Part shown: one piece after another, positions 49,336-58,558 of the stretch
How positions within the stretch are numbered: position 1 is the stretch's first letter
Layout of the letters: each line of letters begins with the position of its first letter
Assembly: GCA_003604975.1 (NCBI GenBank)
Contig: QZIR01000022.1
Span: forward strand, 1-64,000
Direction of reading: 5' to 3'
DNA: 64,000 nt
Source: Desulforudis sp.
GTDB lineage: Bacteria; Bacillota; Desulfotomaculia; Desulfotomaculales; Desulforudaceae
Notes under the pieces: generated by a model
What the model saw: the letters and a program-made list of their open reading frames with translations, nothing else
Databases searched by the model: none
Told to the model about the DNA's origin: nothing
Translations under genes and position numbers: made by a program

Positions 49336-50994
49336 CTATGTCGGTTTCCGTCTCAAGGTCAGAACCTTTTTAACCTTGCCCTTGTCCTTGCTCTTTCCTT
49401 TAGAACCTTCCATAAGTGGAGAGTAAGAGTTCAATACGTCTTCACCGTCCGGGCGATTACCAATGAAGGCACACTCAAACCCAAAGATATAGCTGTCGAT
49501 TTCAAAAGAGTCCCCGTTGTAGAGTACACTCCTGGTTCTCAGCCGGTCGTCTATCTGCATTGCCGTACCCGGCAGACACACGACTTCGTACAACATCCGG
49601 GGCCCCTTAAAGAGCCGTTGCCAGGGGCTGAGTCTAGGGTCTTTAACCGGATCCCTCATGGAGCGGATTAGAAAGGCAAAGTCCCGCCCTCCGCTGGCTT
49701 CGAGCCGGAAGTCAGTGTCCCTGTCTTGGGTACTCGCGATTTTTACATCCCGTTTACCTGCTTTGTGCAGCCGGAAGCAGTACTTGGCATAACGGCACTG
49801 ATTATTGGTTTGCATCCAGACGCGTAAATCACCGCTTACCTTTTCCCGGCGGCGCATCCGCCACAGAAGCACCGTAAACACCGCCACTAAGACGTACAGA
49901 ACAGCTGATGCAACATAGGTCAGGTTTTTACGCACAAACGCCATCTGGTCCACAGTAAACGGCAGCAAAGACGACTGCACCTCCTCCCCTACTCTGACGG
50001 AACCGAGGGAAACCAACTCACCAAATTCGTGATCACGATACCGGGCGTTCAGTTCAGCCTGCACGTCATATTCTCCGGGTAATTCCGTCCGTACGGCTGC
50101 CCGATAGATGCCGTTGTCAGTATCGGCTGCAAACGGAACGACCAGTGGTTCCCGACCAGCCTCTGAGATAACCAGGTTCATGCTGAAGACTTCAAGGAAT
50201 GGACCCGGGAGCACGCGATCCTGACCGATAGTGATAAAGGCTTGGGCCACCAGTTCTTCCCCCACCTGATAACCGCCGCGCTGTGGGAGTGAAACGTGAA
50301 AACTGGGCTTTACATCCGGTAAATGCTTTGCAGCTACTAGGATGTTGGCGAAGATGTTTTTAAGTTCGTCAGGGCCACTGATGAACTGGTACTCTCCACC
50401 CGTCTTCGCGGCGATATTCTCCAGCTCGCGCCCGGCGTTCGTTTCATGAAAGGCAATGCAGTGGACGGCCCAACCCTGATCCTGATAACGGGCCAACAAA
50501 TCTTCGGTTTCGGTCAAGTAGCGCTGACGGCCGGCAGAAGTATCCGTGATCCCGGGAACGTCAGATTCGCCGTCCGAAAACAGGATCACATACTTGCACG
50601 CGTCAGCCGGGGCACCGGTCAATTGATGGTGGGCCGAGCGTAGACCTCCCAGGATGTCGGTGGCGCCTTGTTGACCTACCTGCTCAATCAGGGTGTGCAT
50701 CTCTTCGCGTTTACCAGCGCTCCCGATCGGACGTAAAGGCACGATGACACGTGGTGCCGAGGCGAACTCGATCAATGCGAGCCGATCCATGTCATGCAGG
50801 AAGTCAAGGGTTCTCTGGGCCGCGGTGACCCTAACCCGGTTAGGGTCGTTCTGAACCATACTGCCCGAGGCGTCCATCACCAGTACCACCGCGTTTTGTG
50901 GAGCATCCGGTGGATTGGCAGCGACCGTGGAAACTGAGACCAACAGCAGGGCCCAATTGAACAAGACGACCGTCACCAGAGATTTCCACTTCAT
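49336..50994 (-). CDS. Membrane-anchored von Willebrand factor A protein of the Tad locus
   Basis: A 552-aa protein with signal peptide (residues 1-26). An extracytoplasmic vWA domain (about 35-230) has the MIDAS motif VMDASGSM near 40 and a matching FSDGESD near 140. A beta-rich region (230-345) follows, then one membrane helix (about 350-370, YVASAVLYVLVAVFTVLLW), then a basic cytoplasmic region of about 180 residues ending in a Lys-rich tail. It could contact pilus, surface or partner through the metal-dependent adhesion site. ATG 50994 fits the signal peptide; the longer frame to 51087 overlaps tadC. It is the last gene of the Tad operon. Confidence 0.85.
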   Translation of the reverse strand: MKWKSLVTVVLFNWALLLVSVSTVAANPPDAPQNAVVLVMDASGSMVQNDPNRVRVTAAQRTLDFLHDMDRLALIEFASAPRVIVPLRPIGSAGKREEMHTLIEQVGQQGATDILGGLRSAHHQLTGAPADACKYVILFSDGESDVPGITDTSAGRQRYLTETEDLLARYQDQGWAVHCIAFHETNAGRELENIAAKTGGEYQFISGPDELKNIFANILVAAKHLPDVKPSFHVSLPQRGGYQVGEELVAQAFITIGQDRVLPGPFLEVFSMNLVISEAGREPLVVPFAADTDNGIYRAAVRTELPGEYDVQAELNARYRDHEFGELVSLGSVRVGEEVQSSLLPFTVDQMAFVRKNLTYVASAVLYVLVAVFTVLLWRMRRREKVSGDLRVWMQTNNQCRYAKYCFRLHKAGKRDVKIASTQDRDTDFRLEASGGRDFAFLIRSMRDPVKDPRLSPWQRLFKGPRMLYEVVCLPGTAMQIDDRLRTRSVLYNGDSFEIDSYIFGFECAFIGNRPDGEDVLNSYSPLMEGSKGKSKDKGKVKKVLTLRRKPT

Positions 50995-51005
50995 TGTTAC
51001 AACAC

Positions 51006-51935
51006 CTACATGTTCTGAAATGCTTGAATAATGCGGATCACGGCGGGACCGAGCAACACCACGAACAGGGCTGGGAAAATGAAGCAAACCATTGGGAACA
51101 GCATCTTGATGGGCGCCTTCATGGCTGTCTCCTCAGCTCGCTGACGGCGCTCCTGCCGCACCCGTTCCGACTGAATACGCAGCATGCTACCCAGTGATAC
51201 GCCCATTTGGGTACCCTGGACAACGGTGTTTAGAAAGGTGCTGAGGCTTTTAGAACCTACCCGGTTACCCAGATCCTTAAGGGCCTGGCGCCGTCTCTTG
51301 CCGAGTCTGATTTCGTTTAAAGTCCGGGCAAACTCGTCTGGCAGGGGTCCCTGCATTTTTTCGGTCACCTTAGCCAGGGCCATGTCCATGGCCAATCCGG
51401 CCTCTATGCTGACCACGAGCAGATCAATAGCGTCCGGAAGCGCCAGGTCAACTTCGTGAATGCGTTCGGTAGCCTTCCGGGAGAGCCAGAACCATGGAAT
51501 GAACAGACCGCTTAATACCGATAGAAGTGTCAATCCCGCAATGCTGCGCACTGGCAACCCGAAGACCCATCCGGCGGTTAAGGCCAGGACAGGTAGGATC
51601 AGCGTACTTATCGCCGTAATCGCCAGAAAGCCATTGGTCTGCAGTTTGCCGGGGTGTCCTGCCTGGATCAGCCGCTGCCGCACGTTGATGTGTACCGCAA
51701 GGGGTGCCAGGCGGGCGATCCGTTTGCCACACGTTTCTAAGGCGGGCTTAAGCACACGGTCCCTAAACGGAAGACACATATCTTCCGCGTCGATTACGGT
51801 CTTTACGCCCCGGACCCGGGCGATTGCCAGCAACCGTTGCCGAACGATGGTGCGTGAATTCACCGTTAACAGACTGAACAGCAATACGCCTGCGAAGGTG
51901 ATGAAACCGACCAGAACAGCCTGCGGATAGTACAA
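51006..51935 (-). CDS. tadC: Tad secretion platform protein TadC
   Basis: A 309-aa type II secretion F-domain protein with three to four membrane helices (one at the N-terminus, a pair near 105-155, one near 285). The cytoplasmic F-domain reads LPDAIDLLVVSIEAGLAMDM near 165, then EEFARTLNEIRLGKRRRQAL-like sequence and TQMGVSLGSMLRIQSE near 242. TadB and TadC together form the inner-membrane platform of the pilus machine. The TTG start has GGAGGCAGAGC upstream. It lies between tadB and the vWA gene. Confidence 0.9.
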   Translation of the reverse strand: MYYPQAVLVGFITFAGVLLFSLLTVNSRTIVRQRLLAIARVRGVKTVIDAEDMCLPFRDRVLKPALETCGKRIARLAPLAVHINVRQRLIQAGHPGKLQTNGFLAITAISTLILPVLALTAGWVFGLPVRSIAGLTLLSVLSGLFIPWFWLSRKATERIHEVDLALPDAIDLLVVSIEAGLAMDMALAKVTEKMQGPLPDEFARTLNEIRLGKRRRQALKDLGNRVGSKSLSTFLNTVVQGTQMGVSLGSMLRIQSERVRQERRQRAEETAMKAPIKMLFPMVCFIFPALFVVLLGPAVIRIIQAFQNM

Positions 51936-51946
51936 AGCTCTGCCTC

Positions 51947-52906
51947 CTAGACCTTGATGTCCACGATACGCCGGATAAATAGGATTCCGATTAACTGGAA
52001 CACCATGGCCATAACCACCATTGTCCAGCCAAGGGCTTCTTCAAACAGGATGCTGAGGAATTCCGGGTTAGTGACTATGATGAAGAGGGCCACGGCAACC
52101 GGTAGCAGACTGATTACGATCGCTGACAACCGCCCTTGGGCCGTAAGGGCCCGGATCTCGCTTTTCAAGCGAACCCGCTCACGGATCGTCAGACTGATGT
52201 TTTCCAGAATCTCCGACAGGTTTCCGCCAACCTGGTGCTGAATCAGAATTGCCGTGATGACCATACTCAGGTCGTCGTCGTTGGCCCGTTGCTCCAGCTT
52301 AACCAGGGCGTCTTCCATGGGAGTACCCATGATGGTGTCGCGTAGAAACGACTTTAGATGCTCGGAGAGTGGCGGTGATATTTCTCGGCTGACCCCTTCC
52401 ATGACCTGTACCAGGCTGTGACCCGCTTTCAGACCGTTCGCCATCAGCAGGATCATATCCCCCACCTGAGCATTGAGGGTGCGCCTTCGCGTCTCAACGC
52501 GGAGATTCAGGAAGACAATCGGTAGCACGAGCCCGATGGCCACTACACTGATGGCACTAACCACCGCACCGGTTAGCAGGAAAGCCACTAACGCGCCCAG
52601 CGTCATCAATCCCAGGACAATGAGAATGAATTCCTGCGGCCTGAGCAACAAACCGGCCTGAATCAGTCTCTCCTCCAGGCGTACCACATACTGCTTCAGA
52701 CCCTTTGCCTCGCGTCTCCCGCGCCGCTTGCGGTCGGCGTTGGAGACGAAAACGGCTTCACCACCCTCTTCGCGCCGGATTGGGTCTATGACGACACGCT
52801 GCAGGCGGTTTTCAATTGTGGCCCGACGACCGCGCACACCCGCATAGATACCGAGGAGCAGGCACAGCGTGGTCAGGAAGACCAGGATCGTTATCGCTGC
52901 CAACAC
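51947..52906 (-). CDS. tadB: Tad secretion platform protein TadB
   Basis: A 319-aa type II secretion F-domain protein, the partner of TadC. An N-terminal helix (residues 3-22) precedes a basic stretch (DRKRRGRREAKGLKQ), then two helices near 95-135. The F-domain contains VGDMILLMANGLKAGHSLVQ near 155, LVKLEQRANDDDLSMVITAI near 207 and QVGGNLSEILENISLTIRER near 230, and a C-terminal helix pair closes it. The gene follows tadA after five bases and precedes tadC by 11 bases, so translation is tightly linked. Confidence 0.9.
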   Translation of the reverse strand: MLAAITILVFLTTLCLLLGIYAGVRGRRATIENRLQRVVIDPIRREEGGEAVFVSNADRKRRGRREAKGLKQYVVRLEERLIQAGLLLRPQEFILIVLGLMTLGALVAFLLTGAVVSAISVVAIGLVLPIVFLNLRVETRRRTLNAQVGDMILLMANGLKAGHSLVQVMEGVSREISPPLSEHLKSFLRDTIMGTPMEDALVKLEQRANDDDLSMVITAILIQHQVGGNLSEILENISLTIRERVRLKSEIRALTAQGRLSAIVISLLPVAVALFIIVTNPEFLSILFEEALGWTMVVMAMVFQLIGILFIRRIVDIKV

Positions 52907-52911
52907 TACCG

Positions 52912-54333
52912 TTAGCCTCCTTGTTGGGACAAGCGCTTCTTGGAAACCGTACTGTAGGGGAAGCGGAAAACATCCGCTGGGATATGGTTACCGGATTGCT
53001 CGAGCTTAGCCAGGAACCGAGGCACGATACCCGTCGGCCGGTGGCGTCCGAGGACCCGCCCCTGTTCATCCAATCCTGTCTGCTCGTAAATGAAGATATC
53101 CTGCAGGGTGATTGTATCTGATTCCAACCCCACGATCTCGGTAACGTGCGTAACCTTCCGCGTTCCGTCCTTGAATCGGCTGAGATGCACCACGAGTTCA
53201 ATAGATGAGGCGATTTGCTCCCTGACCGCGCGTACCGGGAGTTCAACACCGGCCATTAACACCATGGTTTCCAAGCGGGTCAGCATATCTCTCGGGGAGT
53301 TGGCGTGCCCGGTGGTCAATGAACCGTCGTGACCGGTATTCATCGCCTGCAGCATGTCCAGGGCTTCCCCGCCACGAACCTCACCGATGACGATGCGATC
53401 CGGACGCATCCGCAGGCTATTGATCACCAAGTCTCGGATAGCGATCCTCCCCTTCCCCTCCAGGTTTGGGGGGCGCGCCTCGAGGGTTACCACGTGCTCC
53501 TGCCGCAACTGCAGTTCGGCCGCGTCCTCAATGGTGATGATGCGCTCATCCTCGGGTATGAAACCGGACAGAACGTTGAGTACGGTGGTTTTACCCGAAC
53601 CTGTGGAGCCGGAGACGACGATGTTAATCCTGGAAGCCACGCAAGCCCGCACGAAGTGGGAAATTTCCGTGGACAGGGTACCAAAGTTGATCATGTCTTC
53701 AACCGTAAACGGGTCAGCGGCAAATTTCCGAATCGTTATCGTGGGACCGTTGATTGCCAGAGGCGGGATAATTGCGTTGACCCGGGAACCATCCGGGAGA
53801 CGGGCGTCTACCAGTGGTGAGGCTTCATCTATCCGCCGGCCGAGCGGCAGGATGATTTTCTCAATAGTATGAAGAACGTGGTCGTCGTCCCGGAACTTAA
53901 TGTCCGTAAGGTGCAGCTTGCCCTTGCGCTCCACATACACCTGCCTGGACCCGTTAACCATAATCTCAGACACGTCCGGATCGTGCAGTAACAAATCAAT
54001 CGGTCCGTAGCCGGCGATCTCGTCAGTGACCTCCCTTACCAGGCGTTGCCTTTCACTACGGTTCATAAACAACGCATCGTCCTGCAGAATCGTGTTAAGG
54101 GTGTTCTCCACCTCGGCTTCAAACTGCGCCCGGGCGCCCTGCGCCACTTGCTTGAGGTCGATCTCCTCGCCGAACCCTTCGATCGTCTCGCGTAATACGC
54201 GGTCCTTCAATTCCAGGATCGCGTGGGCCTTTGAAGCCGGCTCACCGTTTTCACCCCGGGTCACTGGTTTCCCGATCTGCGGCGGACGTGCCGGAATCAG
54301 CGTTTGTCCGTTCAGTCTTTTACTTAATGACAA
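52912..54333 (-). CDS. tadA: Tad pilus assembly ATPase TadA (CpaF)
   Basis: A 473-aa secretion ATPase that drives Flp pilus assembly. An N-terminal helical domain precedes the ATPase core: GPIDLLLHDPDVSEIMVNG near residue 130, Walker A GSTGSGKTTVLNVLSG near 243, Asp box IITIEDAAELQL near 268, Walker B-like RIVIGEVRGGEALDML near 315 and the His box TGHANSPRDMLTRLE near 343. The TTG start is preceded by GGGAGGGTTAAG. The C-terminal tail is short and ends in an Asn/Lys/Gln-rich end. It lies three bases after tadZ and five before tadB. Confidence 0.93.
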   Translation of the reverse strand: MSLSKRLNGQTLIPARPPQIGKPVTRGENGEPASKAHAILELKDRVLRETIEGFGEEIDLKQVAQGARAQFEAEVENTLNTILQDDALFMNRSERQRLVREVTDEIAGYGPIDLLLHDPDVSEIMVNGSRQVYVERKGKLHLTDIKFRDDDHVLHTIEKIILPLGRRIDEASPLVDARLPDGSRVNAIIPPLAINGPTITIRKFAADPFTVEDMINFGTLSTEISHFVRACVASRINIVVSGSTGSGKTTVLNVLSGFIPEDERIITIEDAAELQLRQEHVVTLEARPPNLEGKGRIAIRDLVINSLRMRPDRIVIGEVRGGEALDMLQAMNTGHDGSLTTGHANSPRDMLTRLETMVLMAGVELPVRAVREQIASSIELVVHLSRFKDGTRKVTHVTEIVGLESDTITLQDIFIYEQTGLDEQGRVLGRHRPTGIVPRFLAKLEQSGNHIPADVFRFPYSTVSKKRLSQQGG

Positions 54334-54336
54334 GGC

Positions 54337-55578
54337 TTAACCCTCCCCTGCGGCCCGGCGACGTCGACCGAACAGGCCAGGTTTTCTGGCGGGTGCAGAG
54401 CTTGCCCCCTCCTGTTCAAACTTGCTGATAATCAAATCTGCCAGTTCAATGAAGGAACGTCCGAGGTCGGCCTTAGCATAGGCCTGGACCACCGGCGATC
54501 CCTCATTGAGAGATGCCACGGCGACTCTATCCTCCGAGGGAAGAGTGTACATAATGGGCAATTTTAGGGTGACCTCAACGTCACGCGGGAGGACTCCAAA
54601 GTCGATGTTCCCCCGGTTAATAATCAGCTTGATCTTGCTACGCGGGTACTGCAGCGAATCCATTACCATCAACCCGGCCTTAAGGTTCTTGACACTGGCC
54701 ACGTCAAGGGAACCGATCAGCAGAATGCAGTTACTCTGTTCCATCGCGGTCATCACCGGATCGTGGAAGAAGGGCGAGGTATCGATTATGACATAGTCCT
54801 TCGTATTCCGGAGGGCGGACATGATCTGGGCGACATTGTCGCTGGAGACATAATCGGCGAACTCCGGTGTAAAGGGTGAACACAGGACCTGTAGCCCCGA
54901 GCTGTGGGTTTCAAGGTAGCTTTCCATCATTTCCGCATCCAGGTATTGGATTTCATTAATCAGGTCCGTAATCGGTCGTTTGGGTACCATGTTCGTAGCC
55001 ACATTGACGATCCCGTTGTGCAGGTCGAGATCCCAGAGCACCACGCGGTTACGGCCCTTCTTCGTCGCCAGAGCCACCGCCAGGTTGACGGCGATGGTTG
55101 ATTTCCCGACCCCGCCCTTAGGGCTGAATACCGTGATGAACTTAGTACCGGCCCTCGGCGCTTCCGGCGGAGCTTCGGTAAATTGCGGAATTATCAAGCG
55201 CCGCTTTCGCCCGTAGTCGTAGGACTTGTAAATAGCATCGGCCAGGTCCAGCGGCCGGAAAGGCTGCATCACCACATCACGTACTCCGGCTTGCATCCCT
55301 TTGCGATATGCATCCTCCGCAGGGGGGGTACCTAGTATAATCACCCCGGAATTGAGGAAGTCGCGTCCGATTTGCTCAGCGAGTTCATGTGCTTCCGGAA
55401 TCCGGTCATCCATGATGACCACGTCTGGTTCGTATTCACTCACCAACAGCAGGGCCTTGCTGGGTAGATTCGTGGATTCCACGATCTCAATATCTTCCAC
55501 CTCGGCAAACCATTCCGTAATCTCCTTGGCAGCCAATGGATCAGAATGAACGAGCAGTGTTCTTACGGCAACCGGCAC
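54337..55578 (-). CDS. tadZ: Tad locus receiver-like/MinD-type ATPase (TadZ/CpaE)
   Basis: A 413-aa protein: an N-terminal receiver-like domain (residues 1-120; TLLVHSDPLAAKEITEWFAE, VVIMDDRIPEAHELAEQI) followed by a deviant Walker ATPase (VFSPKGGVGKSTIAVNLA near 158, DTSPFFHDPVMTAM near 265). TadZ proteins mark the pole or site where the Tad machine assembles. GTG 55578 is chosen because AAGGAGG lies nine bases upstream and the domain starts there; the longer frame to 55626 overlaps cpaB. It lies directly between cpaB and tadA. Confidence 0.9.
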   Translation of the reverse strand: MPVAVRTLLVHSDPLAAKEITEWFAEVEDIEIVESTNLPSKALLLVSEYEPDVVIMDDRIPEAHELAEQIGRDFLNSGVIILGTPPAEDAYRKGMQAGVRDVVMQPFRPLDLADAIYKSYDYGRKRRLIIPQFTEAPPEAPRAGTKFITVFSPKGGVGKSTIAVNLAVALATKKGRNRVVLWDLDLHNGIVNVATNMVPKRPITDLINEIQYLDAEMMESYLETHSSGLQVLCSPFTPEFADYVSSDNVAQIMSALRNTKDYVIIDTSPFFHDPVMTAMEQSNCILLIGSLDVASVKNLKAGLMVMDSLQYPRSKIKLIINRGNIDFGVLPRDVEVTLKLPIMYTLPSEDRVAVASLNEGSPVVQAYAKADLGRSFIELADLIISKFEQEGASSAPARKPGLFGRRRRAAGEG

Positions 55579-55592
55579 GGCAAATGACCTCC

Positions 55593-56288
55593 TTAGAGCT
55601 GCGTAGTGGGTGACACAGATACCCATTCCTCGTCAACCGGCGAACGGAGTATTAACCGAATGGCGGCAGTTGCTTCCGCCAGGGTGATTATTTGAGCCTG
55701 TTCGGGGGTCACACTCAGGGTAAAGGATGGAACGATCATCTGCTGACCATCTTCCTGTGTACGGGTCATACTCCCGGCAGCCAGTATCTCGATGTTTTGA
55801 AGCATGGTCTTGGTGATCGCCGGGTTCTGTCCCTGGGTTAACAGAATGTCTACCCGGTCGCCGACGGTTGGATAACCACCCACCCCTTTAATCTCGTTGA
55901 TCGGGATGGTTATGGCCCGTTTTCCTTCAGGGATCTGGTAGGCCAAACGCCTGTTCGGAACTGCTTCACCGGCTAGGCGCGTTGTCAATACCTGCTCATC
56001 GCGAACAAGGTCCACCGTGGCAATCAGACCAACTACCTCATCCAGGCTCTGCGCCGCATCCGGGTGAGCGTACTGTAGCGGTATTGAGCGTGTCGTCACC
56101 ACCTCGCGGGTAATCCGCGTGTTCGCCGGGACATCCTGAACCGTTACCACCACGCTTTCCTTCGGTCCGGAGTCCGTTACAGTTGGCCCGTAGCCGCCCG
56201 ACGAAAGGTTGTAATAGGCCAGGGCTGCGGTACAGATAGACAGCAACAGGGCGATGACTAGTACTCGTCGACTCAACCAGTTCGGCAT
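55593..56288 (-). CDS. cpaB: Flp pilus assembly protein CpaB (RcpC), SAF domain
   Basis: A 231-aa protein with an N-terminal membrane helix (residues 8-27) and a SAF domain (VVTVQDVPANTRITREVVT near residue 47, then VGLIATVDLVRDEQVLT). The RcpC-type part includes GKRAITIPINEIKGVGGYPT and VGDRVDILLT near 130. In Gram-negative bacteria it stabilises the secretin; here no secretin gene is present, so it may contact the cell wall or pilus directly. ATG 56288 has GAAGGGGAGCAG upstream. Confidence 0.9.
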   Translation of the reverse strand: MPNWLSRRVLVIALLLSICTAALAYYNLSSGGYGPTVTDSGPKESVVVTVQDVPANTRITREVVTTRSIPLQYAHPDAAQSLDEVVGLIATVDLVRDEQVLTTRLAGEAVPNRRLAYQIPEGKRAITIPINEIKGVGGYPTVGDRVDILLTQGQNPAITKTMLQNIEILAAGSMTRTQEDGQQMIVPSFTLSVTPEQAQIITLAEATAAIRLILRSPVDEEWVSVSPTTQL

Positions 56289-56328
56289 TTCCTGCTCCCC
56301 TTCCCGAAGATCAATCTAGAAGCACCAT

Positions 56329-57270
56329 CTATTCAACCAGTTTTACGCCATACAGTCCGTGACCGTTCAGGTCCTGATTAATCTCCCCGAAGGCGACACT
56401 CCTGAGAAACCGGCCTTTCACCGTGCTGCTGCTTCCATTACCGGTTTCGTTCTCCAGGAAGAAGGCGGCGAAACCGGCAATCGTCACTTCTTTAACCTTG
56501 TTCAAACTGTCCGGCGGCGCGTACAGGGGAACGTAAACCAGCAACGGGCAGTGTATAGAATGATTGTCCCACGTGCATCCTCCCGGGTTACAATTCTGCC
56601 GGCACAGATCAATGCGGTACTCCACCCCGTCCTTAGTAGGGCCGGACATGTTGCCGCTCTCCGTGTCAATCACATCACCAAACCGAATCATTCCTGGATA
56701 ACCCTGTTGCATATAGGTTCGGTAATCGCTGGCGCCCGGTTTTCCGGGAGCAATGGCGTTGAAGTTGCCTGGGCCGAGTTCCCCCTGCTTCCACTGCCCG
56801 AGCTTCAACTCGTACAGTGAGCCCTGTTGATAGTCTGTTTCGGGCGCAGCGAGCGGCACGACCCCCCGCATCCCTACAATTGAACCCACGATCGCCTTGG
56901 CCTGGGCGGAAACAGTAACCGACTCGAAGCCGAGCACCCGCGCAAAGCCGTAGTTTACTTCCTTACCCGCTTGCACGGTAATCGCTTTGTTTCCTTCGGA
57001 GACAACTGCCGTTACCTTGTCTGCATCAGCACCGTTCTTTTGTACCGCGTATTCGATCGCTTTTACCGGACCTGCGGAGGGGTTGAAGACGAGTTCCTGC
57101 GCTCCGGCCAGGGCCGCCGCATCAGCGGCCGTGACTACGGAGCGCTTCTCCGCGGTGGCAAGACCGATGTCGACCGCCAGTGCGGCAAAACCGAGCAAGA
57201 CGACGAGCATCGCTGCCACGAGAATCGATACCGAACCTGCTTCGTCCTTGAGGAAGACTCTGGCACGCAT
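56329..57270 (-). CDS. TadG-like pilus protein (Tad_N domain)
   Basis: A 313-aa protein with the TadE/TadG N-terminal signature FLKDEAGSVSILVAAM and hydrophobic helix (residues 8-38; VLLGFAALAVDIGLATAE), followed by a large extracytoplasmic domain with four Cys (LCRQNCNPGGC, HCPLL), probably disulfides or a bound metal. TadG-type pseudopilins may form part of the pilus base or tip. ATG 57270 follows GGGGGGTAGAA; the 5' extension to 57285 is unlikely. It is 15 bases after tadE. Confidence 0.85.
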   Translation of the reverse strand: MRARVFLKDEAGSVSILVAAMLVVLLGFAALAVDIGLATAEKRSVVTAADAAALAGAQELVFNPSAGPVKAIEYAVQKNGADADKVTAVVSEGNKAITVQAGKEVNYGFARVLGFESVTVSAQAKAIVGSIVGMRGVVPLAAPETDYQQGSLYELKLGQWKQGELGPGNFNAIAPGKPGASDYRTYMQQGYPGMIRFGDVIDTESGNMSGPTKDGVEYRIDLCRQNCNPGGCTWDNHSIHCPLLVYVPLYAPPDSLNKVKEVTIAGFAAFFLENETGNGSSSTVKGRFLRSVAFGEINQDLNGHGLYGVKLVE

Positions 57271-57285
57271 ATTTCTACCCCCCAC

Positions 57286-57753
57286 TCATTCCAGCCGCAT
57301 TACGGCGGTGCCCCAGAGGTCGCTTGAGCCGAATCCAAACAGTCCGACCAGGGGACGTTTCATTGCCCGCAGGTAAACCCGTACTTCTTCACTTTCATAG
57401 ACCACTGCCGCTCCAACGTCCCCTACCGGAATACCCGCGCTGATTAAAGCAGCTAAAGCGTCGGTGCCCGAGGCGGTCCCTTCCTGGACGTAGTAATGCG
57501 AGCCTGAAAAGGTCAGGCCCGACAGTCCTTCGATATGGTTCTTGATGGCAGACTTGATCTTACCTTCCTCGTCGGTGACACAGGCCACCCTGGCCCCTTC
57601 CCGGGCAGAGCTGGTCACCGTAATCTGGCTGTTGAACAGCCAGCCAAACTCTAGAATCCCCAATATAATCAGGAGTAAGACGGGTAGGATCAGGGCGAAC
57701 TCAACCAGGGCCTGACCGTTCTGGTTTTTGTTGTCAGCTCTGTCTTGACGCAT
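57286..57753 (-). CDS. tadE: TadE-like pseudopilin
   Basis: A 155-aa protein with a TadE domain. The motif GQALVEFALILPVLLLIILG (residues 13-32) is the prepilin-like cleavage and membrane segment, followed by SSAREGARVACV. The extracytoplasmic part ends in a hydrophobic stretch. It is probably processed by the prepilin peptidase encoded just upstream and forms a minor pilin. The start ATG follows GGTGGGGGAAAC. It is co-transcribed with the peptidase and the TadG-like gene. Confidence 0.9.
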   Translation of the reverse strand: MRQDRADNKNQNGQALVEFALILPVLLLIILGILEFGWLFNSQITVTSSAREGARVACVTDEEGKIKSAIKNHIEGLSGLTFSGSHYYVQEGTASGTDALAALISAGIPVGDVGAAVVYESEEVRVYLRAMKRPLVGLFGFGSSDLWGTAVMRLE

Positions 57754-57764
57754 GTTTCCCCCAC

Positions 57765-58307
57765 CTACCCCGCTATTTTCAAATCCATAAAGTAGGCTGA
57801 AACGGTCCCTGCAAAAATCGCGACTCCGTATGGGACGGCCAAGCGGTCCTCGCCGTCGGCCTTCGCGTCCGGAAGCATTACCTGGGCTCCCGCATGTCCT
57901 CCGGTCATTACAAATAGTCTTAGTCCCACCCCGAAGTTACGGAGTATCCATAATCGCCGGGAAATCGTAATTGCCAAAAGGGCGATAACTCCACCCCAAA
58001 TGGCCGTAAAAAGCGCGGCTTCAAGTACAAAGGCCCATCCCTTGAGGGCTCCGATTGCACCCATTAGTTTGAGGTCTCCACCGCCCATTCCCCCGAACAT
58101 GAACGGGATCAGAAAGACTCCGATGCCAAGCAGTAGGCCCTGAAGATTGCCTATAAACCCTTCTAACCCGAACTGAAATGAACCATAGAATAATCCAATC
58201 AAGATGGTTGGTAAGGTGAGTTTGTTGGGAATTCTCTGGTACTTGAGGTCAAAGGCCAGCGCCGCTAGAATCAAGGCCACCAGAAACAGATCGATCATTG
58301 CTATCAT
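57765..58307 (-). CDS. cpaA: A24-family prepilin peptidase (TadV/CpaA)
   Basis: A 180-aa membrane protease that cleaves Flp prepilins and TadE/TadG leaders. The two catalytic aspartates are in AFDLKYQRIPNKLT near residue 20 and GGMGGGDLKLMGAIGA near residue 75, the typical A24 motifs. It has five to six hydrophobic helices. It lies directly downstream of the two flp pilin genes and upstream of tadE, so pilins and their processing enzyme are made together. The start ATG at 58307 lies 10 bases after the stop of the second flp gene. Confidence 0.9.
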   Translation of the reverse strand: MIAMIDLFLVALILAALAFDLKYQRIPNKLTLPTILIGLFYGSFQFGLEGFIGNLQGLLLGIGVFLIPFMFGGMGGGDLKLMGAIGALKGWAFVLEAALFTAIWGGVIALLAITISRRLWILRNFGVGLRLFVMTGGHAGAQVMLPDAKADGEDRLAVPYGVAIFAGTVSAYFMDLKIAG

Positions 58308-58316
58308 TGCTACGAC

Positions 58317-58493
58317 CTACAAAGAAGATATTTCTTCCGCAGTATTCTCAAAAAACGACCTGACCTTATCGCCGAAGAGCTTGAGCGTAGTAAATAGCGC
58401 TAGCGCCATAAGTAGGATTATAAGGCCGTATTCTACCAGACCCTGACCACTCTCGTCGATAAGAAGCTTTTTTAAGCACGGCACTTTACGCAC
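58317..58493 (-). CDS. flp: Second Flp pilin
   Basis: A 58-aa protein on the minus strand, GTG start, with AAGG seven bases upstream. It has the Flp signature after a basic leader: DESGQGLVEYGLIILLMALA, then a hydrophobic helix and an amphipathic tail (LKLFGDKVRSFFENTAEE). The GQGLVEYG motif is the prepilin peptidase cleavage and helix start. It is about as long as the first Flp pilin (64 aa) and lies directly after it. It may be a second major or minor pilin. Confidence 0.8.
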   Translation of the reverse strand: MRKVPCLKKLLIDESGQGLVEYGLIILLMALALFTTLKLFGDKVRSFFENTAEEISSL

Positions 58494-58558
58494 CCCATTA
58501 CCTTATTGGAATGGCTTGCCTTCCCATGACGGAGAAGGCAAGCCAACCCTCATTGCTA

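Noticed and set aside
53354-53872. Plus-strand frame of 172 codons opposite tadA
   Set aside because: Antisense shadow of a clear ATPase gene; composition rich in Arg, Ser and Thr without motifs.
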